Positions 55,284 through 63,270 of a DNA stretch of 64,000 nucleotides are shown piece after piece; position 1 is the first letter of the stretch; each line of letters begins with the position of its first letter. Under the pieces are notes generated by a model, which worked only from the letters and a program-made list of their open reading frames with translations, did no database searches and was not told where the DNA came from. The position numbers and the translations under genes were made by a program. This DNA is from Granulicella sp. L56 (lineage in GTDB: Bacteria; Acidobacteriota; Terriglobia; Terriglobales; Acidobacteriaceae): the NCBI RefSeq assembly GCF_009765835.1, contig NZ_LMUS01000006.1:1-64000 (forward strand). Reading direction: 5' to 3'.

Positions 55284-56318
55284 ATGGCACCCAAATCGAC
55301 CTCACTATTCGGAAGCATCTTGTCGCTAACAGTTCTTCTTTTCGCCTTTGCGATGAACCCGGCCAGCGTCGCTTTAGCGCAAAAGGCCGCCCCCCGCCCT
55401 TGCGATCTCTTCGCGTCCGCAACGCCCTGTGTTGCTGCTATCAGCACCACTCGCGCCCTGTACAGCGCGTACACCGGCCCGCTGTACCAGGTCACACGAC
55501 AATCCGACCAAACCCACACCAATATCGGTCTCCTTCCCGACGGTTATGCAAACGCCGCAACGCAGGACACCTTCTGCGCCAACACGACCTGCACCATCAC
55601 CAGGCTCTACGACCAGTCACCCAACCACAACGACCTCGCGCCCGCGCCTCCCGGCGGCGCAGCGCGCGGACCTGGGCCCAACGGCTATGACCTCCCCGCC
55701 GTGGCCAATGCCCTCCCTGCAACCGTAGCCGGACACAAGGTTTACGGTATCGCCATCTCCCCTGGCATGGGTTATCGCAACGATAACCCAAAACAAACAG
55801 CGGCCAACGGTGAACCCGAAGGCGTCTACATGGTCACCTCCGCTCTCAATCTCAACGGCAAGTGCTGCTTCGACTTTGGTAACGCCGAGACGAACGATCT
55901 CGACAACAAAGCTGGACACATGGATGCCATCAACATCATGTGTCATGGCGACCCCTGCAGTCCCGACGCGGGACTGGACATGGAGGACGGCATCTACGGC
56001 CACCTCAAGGTTCCTGCCGACACTACCTTCGTCACCGATATGGGTGCCAGCGATGGTCAGCATACCTTTGCCATCTACCAGGGCAACGCCCAATCAAGAT
56101 CTCTGACCAGTACCGACATCATCCCTCTTCCGAATGGCTATCAGCCGATGAAACAGGAAGGAGCCATCATCCTGGGAATCGGCGGCGATAACAGTAATTG
56201 GGCCAAGGGATATTTCTTCGAGGGTGTCATGACGAAGGGAATGCCTACCAAGCCGGCAATGGAAGTAGTTCAGGGCAACATCGTTGCCGCTGGTTACGCT
56301 GGCGAGCTTAAGCCCTGA
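55284..56318 (+). CDS. Alpha-L-arabinofuranosidase B, GH54 catalytic domain, secreted
   Basis: 344 aa with a signal peptide (about 1-33). The mature part matches the GH54 catalytic domain over its full length: PCDLFASATPCVAAISTTRALY, GPLYQVTRQSD, DTFCANTTCTITRLYDQS, KVYGIAISPGMGYR and LGIGGDNSNWAKGYFFEGVM. Expected nucleophile is E234 (LDMEDGIYG) and acid/base D302 (GGDNSN), corresponding to E221 and D297 of Aspergillus AbfB. The adjacent Cys194-Cys195 correspond to that enzyme's vicinal disulfide. The fungal CBM42 domain is absent. GH54 is mainly fungal. Codon third positions are C-rich compared with neighbours, so transfer is possible. Confidence 0.9.
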   Translation: MAPKSTSLFGSILSLTVLLFAFAMNPASVALAQKAAPRPCDLFASATPCVAAISTTRALYSAYTGPLYQVTRQSDQTHTNIGLLPDGYANAATQDTFCANTTCTITRLYDQSPNHNDLAPAPPGGAARGPGPNGYDLPAVANALPATVAGHKVYGIAISPGMGYRNDNPKQTAANGEPEGVYMVTSALNLNGKCCFDFGNAETNDLDNKAGHMDAINIMCHGDPCSPDAGLDMEDGIYGHLKVPADTTFVTDMGASDGQHTFAIYQGNAQSRSLTSTDIIPLPNGYQPMKQEGAIILGIGGDNSNWAKGYFFEGVMTKGMPTKPAMEVVQGNIVAAGYAGELKP

Positions 56319-56391
56319 CACTGCGGCCATGAACGATCGCCGCATCAGAGTACCCTCTACCATTGAGACTAGCTTGCGTTCAGGAACACGG

Positions 56392-57417
56392 CTAGGCGAG
56401 TCTGCGAACGGAATCCTTCATTTTGAGTTCGGTATCCAACACGATGTCTTGAGGCGGAGAATCCATCCCATTGATTCTTTCCAGCAACAAACGCACAGCC
56501 GAATAGCCGAGTTGGTAACTGGGCTGGAAGATGCTGGTGATTGCGGGCTCTGTCATCTGCGTAAACGCCAAGCCATCAAAGCTGATAATGGATACGTCTT
56601 TCGGGCACTTTAGTTTTTGGTTTTTAACCGCAGCTAGAGCGCCAACGGCCATCAGATCGCTCGCGGTAAAGATGGCTGTCGGTCTGGGGAGAAGATTTAA
56701 CAAGCGGAGGGTGCAAGCATATCCGCTCTCCTGATCAAACGATCCCGACTGTAGATACTCCGATAGAACGACGATCTTATGCTCCGCCATCGCCTTTAGA
56801 AATCCATCTACGCGCTCAGTTGCCGTCGTGACGTTCGACGGCCCACGAACAATTCCAACCTGACGGTGGCCCATATTGATTAAGTGTTGCGCCGCAAGAT
56901 AACCGCCAGCCGCATTCGCAACAGTGACGCTGTCACCTTTCCATCCCTTCGGCTTCCGGTCCACGCACACGACAGGAGGCATCCCCTTGCCTACAATCTT
57001 GTGATCGACTGATGGAATCAGGATGATGCCAGCGGCGAGAAAGGACTGAAGGTCTGCCAGATACGCTTCTTCCTTCTTAACGTCATTGTCTGCATTACAG
57101 AGCAACACCCGATAATTGGACTTGAATGCCAGATCCTCTACCCCCCGCACGACCGCAGGGAAAAAAGGGTTCATGATGTCCGGAATAATTACCCCGATGA
57201 GGTTGGTCTTATTGCGTCGCAGCCCTCTCGACAGGTGATTAACCGAGTAGCCGAGCTCTTCTATTGACTTTAGAACTCTTTTCTTGAGCACCTCTCGTAC
57301 AGTCGCTGTGTCATTGAGGACATGCGAAACGGTACCGACCGACACATTCGCATGAGCGGCAATATCGTGCATCGTTGTTCGCCCCGATGCTGGGGATTTG
57401 TCGCGCTGTCCCGCCAT
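56392..57417 (-). CDS. LacI-family transcriptional regulator (second)
   Basis: 341 aa. HTH MHDIAAHANVSVGTVSHVLNDTATVREVLKKRVLKSIEELGYSVNHLSRGLRRNKTN is given in pieces over about 17-75 (key: VSVGTVSHVLN, ELGYSVNHLSRGL); the effector domain follows (LIGVIIPDIMNPFFPAVVRGVEDLA). It starts 12 bp after the SUMF1 fusion gene stop on the same strand, so the two form an operon. A perfect LacI-style palindrome (59839-59856) and a variant (59635-59648) lie upstream of the divergent fusion gene and TonB receptor, the probable targets. The GH54 gene converges on it from the other side. Confidence 0.9.
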   Translation of the reverse strand: MAGQRDKSPASGRTTMHDIAAHANVSVGTVSHVLNDTATVREVLKKRVLKSIEELGYSVNHLSRGLRRNKTNLIGVIIPDIMNPFFPAVVRGVEDLAFKSNYRVLLCNADNDVKKEEAYLADLQSFLAAGIILIPSVDHKIVGKGMPPVVCVDRKPKGWKGDSVTVANAAGGYLAAQHLINMGHRQVGIVRGPSNVTTATERVDGFLKAMAEHKIVVLSEYLQSGSFDQESGYACTLRLLNLLPRPTAIFTASDLMAVGALAAVKNQKLKCPKDVSIISFDGLAFTQMTEPAITSIFQPSYQLGYSAVRLLLERINGMDSPPQDIVLDTELKMKDSVRRLA

Positions 57418-57429
57418 TAGCTGTGCCTT

Positions 57430-59598
57430 TCATCGATCAAGAACGCAACGAAAACCGATGGCTCCGGAGCGATCGAGGCTCGGAGCCATGAGAAGGTACT
57501 TTCCATGTTGGGATAACTTATACGCTTGTGGAAAATACCAGCGTGAACCCTGTGGCTGGTAGTGGCTTCCTCCACGCAGAATAGCAGCGCGTGTGTGTGC
57601 ATCGGTGTATTCATCCGTCCATTGCCAAACGTTACCTACCAGATCTTGTACTCCAAAAGGACTGGCGCCATTTGGATGCGCCGCAACGTCCGACGGTGGC
57701 AGCATCGATCTGCCAGTGTCGACCGTGGGGACATCTTCTCTGTTCCACTCCATTCCCCAAGGGTACGTCCTTCCATCCAATCCCTGAGCAGCATATTGCC
57801 ATTCCCATTCGTGAGGAAGCCTTTTACCGGTCCAAGCCGCGTAAGCACGGGCGTCCTCGATAGATACCCACGTTACCGGCTTGCTGCCCCAGCCGTCGGG
57901 ATAGTTGTTGCCGTGCCAGTCTTTCAGAAAATTATGATCATCGGCTGGATGGTATTTTGTAGCGTCTAAAAATGCTTTGAACTGCGCATTCGTTACAGGA
58001 AAAGTATCGATCCAGAAGGCAGGAATATGGATCTCTATCTCATGATAGCGGCGTGCTGAAGGCTCGCCCGGATACTGCACATCGACTCCTTCATCGTTGG
58101 TACCTTCAATCTCAATTCCATTGACGCGAAAGACAAAATCGGCCGATGGAATAGCTGACATCCCAGATGGTTGAGACTTGGCTGGTGCTGTCTTTGCGAT
58201 GGGTACCAGTTGCTGGGGGACAGTCGTCCATCCGTGGGAGTAGTTCGCGAGAGGTTTTTCCGCAAGCTCTTTCATTGTTCGCATCAAGGCCGGAAGTTGT
58301 TCGGGTTCCGAAGATGACGCCAGAATTGCTCCATAAGCGTTCGCTTCAATCGAAAAATCAAGAACAATTTTGTCGCCTTCTGGCTTTGGCTTGAGTTCTA
58401 TCCCATGCCACAGGTCGTAGTAGTGCATTCCTGTCTCGGCAGACAGAATCATCTGCCTGCCCGATTCAGGATAGGAGTTGCGATTGACAATAGTCCAGAG
58501 CGTGGAATGATCTCCGGGCCATTTGCTGGCGAAGACTCCATACTGCTGCATGGGCGTATGGGGCTCCCACTTGGGAGAGACCAGCAGTTTATTGAAAGCC
58601 CTCTCAATCGTCGCAATCCGACGCAGAGCTTCTGCATCGCGCGGAGTCATGCCGTTCCAGATGCCCCAGATGTTTTCCCATGATTCGAAGCCGATGCCGT
58701 TGAAGAAGGAAAATTGAAGATCATCCGTATGACTGTGCGCCCATCGATCCGAAATATTAACCATATGCCGGGTTTCGAGCCACTTGTAACGGCTTACCGT
58801 TGGCACAAAATCGTACTTCCAGTAGCCCCAGCTCATGTTGTTGTAGTTGAGCATCTCGTCGGAAGCCGGCCCAAGTTCGGGTTCGAGAGCGAGAGGATGG
58901 CCAAGACTATCGGATGCTCTACGAAATGTCCGCGGAATCCCTTCCAGGGTGTCACCATTGATACCGTCCGCATTCACCTCTGCAAGCTCACGAGAGAGTG
59001 CCTGTGCATCTGGCTCATCTTGCTTGCGTGTTCCCTGATCCCACAGCATCACGGGGAAAAAGACACGCACCCCTCGATGGTGGAAGTCGGCGACAAACTC
59101 TTTGATTTCTTCGCGGCCGCCGGGAAGATCGGCGAACAGATCGTACTCGTTGCGATCATCGATTCCGATGTTGGGATAGGTGGGCCACACGAGCACGCTG
59201 TCGATGCCGCCGTAACGCGTCTCTAAGTCCTTCAAGTAACCATCGACCGTATAATGGCGCGTGGCGACGTCATAAAAGAAGCGGTCATGCACCATCATCT
59301 GCGGCTGAACAAAGCTCGACTGTGTCCACCGCAGTTCGGGACGTTCGTACTCAGCGCCATCGAAGCCCACTCGGATGCGCCTTTCGTCACGCCAATGATG
59401 TAGGTCGTCGAGCCACGCCTGTGTCTCAGCGGGAGTACAGGTTCGGGGAGCGCTTCGCACAAACCATTGGGGCGGCGCCGCGCAGGAAGGACCATCGATC
59501 TGTTCTCCCTGAAGATGGAGCACGGTGTCCTGGCCATGCGCGAGAGAACCAGCGAGAGTAAGGCACAGCATGGCGAGAACAGTGCGAAACCGGTACAT
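57430..59598 (-). CDS. TIM-barrel glycosidase-like domain fused to a SUMF1 (formylglycine-enzyme-like) domain
   Basis: 722 aa with a signal peptide (about 1-22, SLAHG). Residues about 60-460 resemble a glycoside-hydrolase TIM barrel (YGGIDSVLVWPTYPNIG, FHHRGVRVFFPVMLWDQGT, NADGINGDTLEGIP with a candidate catalytic Asp) and a beta tail. From about 500 a SUMF1/FGE-sulfatase domain follows (FWIDTFPVTNAQFKAFLDATKY, KPVTWVSIEDARAYAAWTGKRLPHEWEWQYAAQG, YPWG, GNVWQWTDEY, ILRGGSHYQP, AIGFRCV). The two cysteines needed by true formylglycine-generating enzymes are absent, so the domain likely binds a ligand. Function unknown. Operon with the LacI gene. Confidence 0.75.
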   Translation of the reverse strand: MYRFRTVLAMLCLTLAGSLAHGQDTVLHLQGEQIDGPSCAAPPQWFVRSAPRTCTPAETQAWLDDLHHWRDERRIRVGFDGAEYERPELRWTQSSFVQPQMMVHDRFFYDVATRHYTVDGYLKDLETRYGGIDSVLVWPTYPNIGIDDRNEYDLFADLPGGREEIKEFVADFHHRGVRVFFPVMLWDQGTRKQDEPDAQALSRELAEVNADGINGDTLEGIPRTFRRASDSLGHPLALEPELGPASDEMLNYNNMSWGYWKYDFVPTVSRYKWLETRHMVNISDRWAHSHTDDLQFSFFNGIGFESWENIWGIWNGMTPRDAEALRRIATIERAFNKLLVSPKWEPHTPMQQYGVFASKWPGDHSTLWTIVNRNSYPESGRQMILSAETGMHYYDLWHGIELKPKPEGDKIVLDFSIEANAYGAILASSSEPEQLPALMRTMKELAEKPLANYSHGWTTVPQQLVPIAKTAPAKSQPSGMSAIPSADFVFRVNGIEIEGTNDEGVDVQYPGEPSARRYHEIEIHIPAFWIDTFPVTNAQFKAFLDATKYHPADDHNFLKDWHGNNYPDGWGSKPVTWVSIEDARAYAAWTGKRLPHEWEWQYAAQGLDGRTYPWGMEWNREDVPTVDTGRSMLPPSDVAAHPNGASPFGVQDLVGNVWQWTDEYTDAHTRAAILRGGSHYQPQGSRWYFPQAYKLSQHGKYLLMAPSLDRSGAIGFRCVLDR

Positions 59599-59631
59599 AG
59601 AAACTCCTTTAGGCTACAGCTAAGAAATGCC

Positions 59632-59661
59632 AATATAAAACGATTCAAGTACTATCGGCAA
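59632..59661 (-). promoter_or_regulatory. Promoter and variant LacI operator of the SUMF1-fusion/LacI operon
   Basis: Minus strand: TTGCCG (59661-59656), 18-bp spacer, TATATT (59637-59632). ATAAAACGATTCAA (59635-59648) matches the palindrome TTGAATCGATTCAA at 11 of 14 positions and overlaps the -10 box and spacer. Confidence 0.5.
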
Positions 59662-59795
59662 GAAGTTTGGCTAGAGATTGCGAAAATGCCGGTTGACCGA
59701 CAGTACGTTGACAACTCTTGTTAGCGCATAACTTGCTTGAATACGTGAATGATTTGATCAAATTTGAGAGTTTCTGCTTGCTTAAGTTAAAAAGC

Positions 59796-59825
59796 TTGAC
59801 AACTTGAGATGTGGATTACTAGGAT
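59796..59825 (+). promoter_or_regulatory. Promoter of the TonB receptor/GRP transporter genes
   Basis: TTGACA (59796-59801), 18-bp spacer, TAGGAT (59820-59825). The palindromic operator begins 13 bp further on. Confidence 0.5.
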
Positions 59826-59838
59826 GGCCACGCTTCTA

Positions 59839-59856
59839 TTTTGAATCGATTCAAAA
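59839..59856. promoter_or_regulatory. Perfect LacI-type palindrome TTTTGAATCGATTCAAAA
   Basis: An 18-bp perfect palindrome with central CG, the hallmark of LacI-family operators, placed just downstream of the TonB receptor promoter. The LacI protein at 56392-57417 is the nearest candidate binder. Confidence 0.7.
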
Positions 59857-59910
59857 ATATAAAACATTTAACGCGTGCTGGGAATCCAGCCCGAATCTAC
59901 GGAGGTTTCG

Positions 59911-62900
59911 ATGTTGTTTCCCAGGCAACTCAAATTTATTCTCTCGATCTTCGCAGTAATATCCTGCCTGACAATCGCTCCTTCATTGCATGCGCAGTTT
60001 GCCAGCGGCATTGAAGCCACGGTAGTGGATTCAACTGGCGCTTCGATTCCGATGGCGCAGCTAACGCTGGTGAATAAGGCGACTCAGGTCAGTCAGAGAG
60101 CCGTGACCGACTCTCAAGGGTATGTCCACATTCTTCAACTTCCCCCGGGAACATATCGTGCCGAGATTAAGGCAACAGGCTTTAAAACATGGCAACTCGA
60201 CAATATTCAGGTAGAAGGCCACGATATCCGAACCATTTATCCGAAGCTCGCTGTTGGCAGTGAGAACACGACCGTCACCGTAACAGCAGATGCTGAAACG
60301 GTAGAGACCACCAAGGGCAACATTGGGCGCGTTCTCGAAGCGGAGACAATGCGCGAATCTCCGATGGTCGGGCAAGACGTCTACGCCTCCGTAGCGACTT
60401 TGGCGCCGGGTGTCACCGGGCTCGGAGATGCGTCTGGCAATATCTCTGCTGCTGGCTCGGTTGGGACCAGCAGCTTTAACGCGGAGGCAGGTTTTCAGAT
60501 CAATGCCGCCGGCCAACGGCAGGAGGCCAACGAATATCAGGTAGATGGCACGGTCGTCGACGGTAACTCCCGCGACGGCGTCGTGAATATCACGCCTGAG
60601 CCCGAAACCATTCAGGAGATGAAGGTCACCGCTTCAACCTTCTCTGCCGAAAAGGGGCGACAGAGCGGCGCGCTGATAGAGATCTTCACAAAGCCCGGTA
60701 CGAACCGTTTTCATGGCATGTTGTCTGAGTTTCATGCGGACAAACCTCTTACTTCGCGCACGGAGTTTCAGACTGAAGTGCCGAAGTACAATCGCAACGA
60801 CTTCGGCGGAACAATAGGCGGGCCGATCATCAAAGACAGAACGTTTTTCTTTGGATCTCTGTTCTGGACACGCGCAGTGCTGGGAAGTACTTATGTAGAA
60901 AATGTCGAGACGCCGGCATTGCGGAATTGGGTTGCCAGTAATGAACCGAACTCGATTGCGAATATGTTCCTGTCGCAGGCTCCGCCTGCTGTCGATCCAA
61001 CCGCAAACTTCCTGACGGCGGCCCAGGTAGAAAACAACTATGGCAGCACCTACGCACCGCCACCGATCCCGAGTGACCTGGTCGTTGAGGGAACATCCAC
61101 GATTAATGTCTCTCCGATCGCAAATGGCTTCCAGGGACATCTAAGGCTGGATCAAAATATGAGCGGCGGTAAGGACAAGGTATTTTTCAGCTTGTTTCGC
61201 AACACCACACAGGGCGAGACTGCGGATGGCCGTCCTAAATACTCCTACATCGCTCCTAATGCCACGCTTTATGCAAAATTCGACTACCTTCATGTCTTCT
61301 CCCCGTCGCTTGTGAATGAAGCCGGCATGAGCTACGTGCGGAATACTGGCAGCCAGTCGGACAAGATACCTTCGCTGCCGAATGTGTATTACATTGGCGG
61401 CATTGACGATCATTTCTCGCAGTGGGGACCATCGAGCTGGGCGCAAAACAATTTCATCTATCAAGATGATCTGACCTATACCCACGGAGGCCACACCTTT
61501 CATGTGGGGCTCAATGTGGACCGTCAGCAAGATTTCGATAACTTCACAAATGGCCTTGTTCGACCATACTTCTACTTTCTCAACGTTCTCGATTTTGCAA
61601 GCGACCATCCATTTGATCAGGGTGGTCCAGTCGTGGATCTGGCCACGCAGACGACGGCGCATGATCTTTATCAGCGCGTGATGATGCTGTATGTTGCTCC
61701 CTACATCCAGGATGATTGGAAGATCTTGCCGCGACTTACTCTCAATCTTGGCCTACGGCTGGATGACTTTACACATCTCGCAACGGTAGAGAATGGTCAA
61801 AAACCAATTTCATTCTTTACTCCCGGCACTGGTTCTACGTTTGCCGAACAGACAGCAAATGGCAGCATGCAAGCACGCGGTTCAAATGGAGCGGCTACTA
61901 CAAGCGCTCGATATCGCTTCGTTCCGCGAGTTGGTTTTGCGTGGGACGTTCATGGAAACGGAACGCTGTCTCTCCATGGTGGCTACGGCATATTCAACGA
62001 CAAGGTAGGCGAATATGCCTACGTGAATAATATGCGCACGAATCCTCCGGGATATGCTGATCCCTCTCTGAGTATCTTCAATCCCGGTACAACCCTCGCC
62101 AATTTCTCTTATGGAGCGAGCAGCTCCGGAGCTCAAGGTTTCGCTCCTCCTCCGGGACTGACCTACAAGGTCGATTCTCACGGCGGTCTGGTCGGAACGC
62201 GGACCCAGGTTGGAGGTATCGATCCAAATTTGACTCCGCCGCTGGTTCATAGCTGGGGCCTTGGTCTCCAACAGATGGTGGGAGGTTTCGTTGTCGAGCT
62301 TGACTATCTGGGCACAGCAAGCCGTAACCTTTTCCTGCAGACCGACGTCAACCGATTTTCCGGTGACTATATCGTGAACAACGGCACGTCGAAACGATTG
62401 AATCAGAGTTTCGCTGGGGTGATCTATGGCCGGAGCGTTGGCATTGCAAACTCCAATGTAGGTGCCTTCGGCATCTCCCGCCACTTTTCACATGGATGGA
62501 CAACGCACGTCACCTATACCTTTAGCAAGTCGCTCGACTACGTGAGCAGCAACGATAATGGCGTCGGCGGGGGAGAAGCTGTATTCGATGCACAACATCC
62601 TGAACGGCAATATGCCCGCTCGGATTACGATGCCCGGCATCGCCTCTCAGCAGACGCAGTATGGGATATTCCTGGATTCCGTTCAGGATTTCTAGGTACT
62701 CTCACTAAGGGCTTTACGGTGTCGCCTATCGTAATTCTGCAGTCGGGCAATCCCTATAACATCTATACGTCTGCTACATATTCCGCTGGTGGAGACTACA
62801 ACGCCGACGGCTATGGATATGACATCCCCAATGCACCTGCGTTTGGTCGTGTCATCCATGCCAGCCGTTCAAATTACTTGAAGGGGGTTTTCACTGCCTC

Positions 62901-63180
62901 TGAATTCCCTGCCCCGACACGGGGAACAGAAGGAAATCTTGGGCGAAATGTCTATAACGGCCCAGGCTTTGCCCAGACAAATATCGCAGTGCAGAGATCG
63001 TTCCATGTGCCTATTCTGGGGGATTCAGGGAGACTTGAGCTTCGCGGTGAATTCCTGAATGCTTTCAACCGTGTCAACCTTGAAACTCCGGTAGGAGATC
63101 TGTCTAATAATCTCTTTGGTAAATCTACCGGACAGTATATGCCACGGCAGATTCAGCTCGTCGGGCACCTTCGCTTCTAA
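59911..63180 (+). CDS. Oar-like TonB-dependent receptor (fourth in window)
   Basis: 1,089 aa from ATG 59911, which has GGAGGT five bases upstream; an in-frame start at 59875 lacks this. Signal peptide ends at about residue 29 (LHAQ). Carboxypeptidase-regulatory-like domain at about 30-105 (GIEATVVDSTGASIPMAQLTL), plug with EYQVDGTVVDGNSRDGVVNI, long barrel ending QLVGHLRF. Expressed divergently from the SUMF1-fusion/LacI operon under a LacI-type palindrome and followed 90 bp later by a sugar transporter gene, so a carbohydrate ligand is likely. Confidence 0.87.
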   Translation: MLFPRQLKFILSIFAVISCLTIAPSLHAQFASGIEATVVDSTGASIPMAQLTLVNKATQVSQRAVTDSQGYVHILQLPPGTYRAEIKATGFKTWQLDNIQVEGHDIRTIYPKLAVGSENTTVTVTADAETVETTKGNIGRVLEAETMRESPMVGQDVYASVATLAPGVTGLGDASGNISAAGSVGTSSFNAEAGFQINAAGQRQEANEYQVDGTVVDGNSRDGVVNITPEPETIQEMKVTASTFSAEKGRQSGALIEIFTKPGTNRFHGMLSEFHADKPLTSRTEFQTEVPKYNRNDFGGTIGGPIIKDRTFFFGSLFWTRAVLGSTYVENVETPALRNWVASNEPNSIANMFLSQAPPAVDPTANFLTAAQVENNYGSTYAPPPIPSDLVVEGTSTINVSPIANGFQGHLRLDQNMSGGKDKVFFSLFRNTTQGETADGRPKYSYIAPNATLYAKFDYLHVFSPSLVNEAGMSYVRNTGSQSDKIPSLPNVYYIGGIDDHFSQWGPSSWAQNNFIYQDDLTYTHGGHTFHVGLNVDRQQDFDNFTNGLVRPYFYFLNVLDFASDHPFDQGGPVVDLATQTTAHDLYQRVMMLYVAPYIQDDWKILPRLTLNLGLRLDDFTHLATVENGQKPISFFTPGTGSTFAEQTANGSMQARGSNGAATTSARYRFVPRVGFAWDVHGNGTLSLHGGYGIFNDKVGEYAYVNNMRTNPPGYADPSLSIFNPGTTLANFSYGASSSGAQGFAPPPGLTYKVDSHGGLVGTRTQVGGIDPNLTPPLVHSWGLGLQQMVGGFVVELDYLGTASRNLFLQTDVNRFSGDYIVNNGTSKRLNQSFAGVIYGRSVGIANSNVGAFGISRHFSHGWTTHVTYTFSKSLDYVSSNDNGVGGGEAVFDAQHPERQYARSDYDARHRLSADAVWDIPGFRSGFLGTLTKGFTVSPIVILQSGNPYNIYTSATYSAGGDYNADGYGYDIPNAPAFGRVIHASRSNYLKGVFTASEFPAPTRGTEGNLGRNVYNGPGFAQTNIAVQRSFHVPILGDSGRLELRGEFLNAFNRVNLETPVGDLSNNLFGKSTGQYMPRQIQLVGHLRF

Positions 63181-63270
63181 CGTAACGCATCCGAGAAAAG
63201 GCATCTCTTCCGGATGCTCGTATATACGCTGCTTTGACAGTTATTATTTCTACACTTAAGGAGAAACCGC

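Larger units (their letters stand above)
59599..59910. other. 312-bp divergent promoter region
   Basis: No gene. It carries promoters and operators for the fusion gene (left) and the TonB receptor (right), listed separately. A further self-complementary 12-mer ATTTGATCAAAT lies at 59752-59763. Confidence 0.55.

Noticed and set aside
57430..59598. True formylglycine-generating enzyme (sulfatase activator)
   Set aside because: The active-site cysteines expected after the RGGS motif are missing and no sulfatase gene is in the window.
63187..63217. Terminator between the last TonB receptor and the GRP transporter
   Set aside because: GCATCCG/CGGATGC arms exist but the loop is long and no T run follows; read-through into the transporter is likely.
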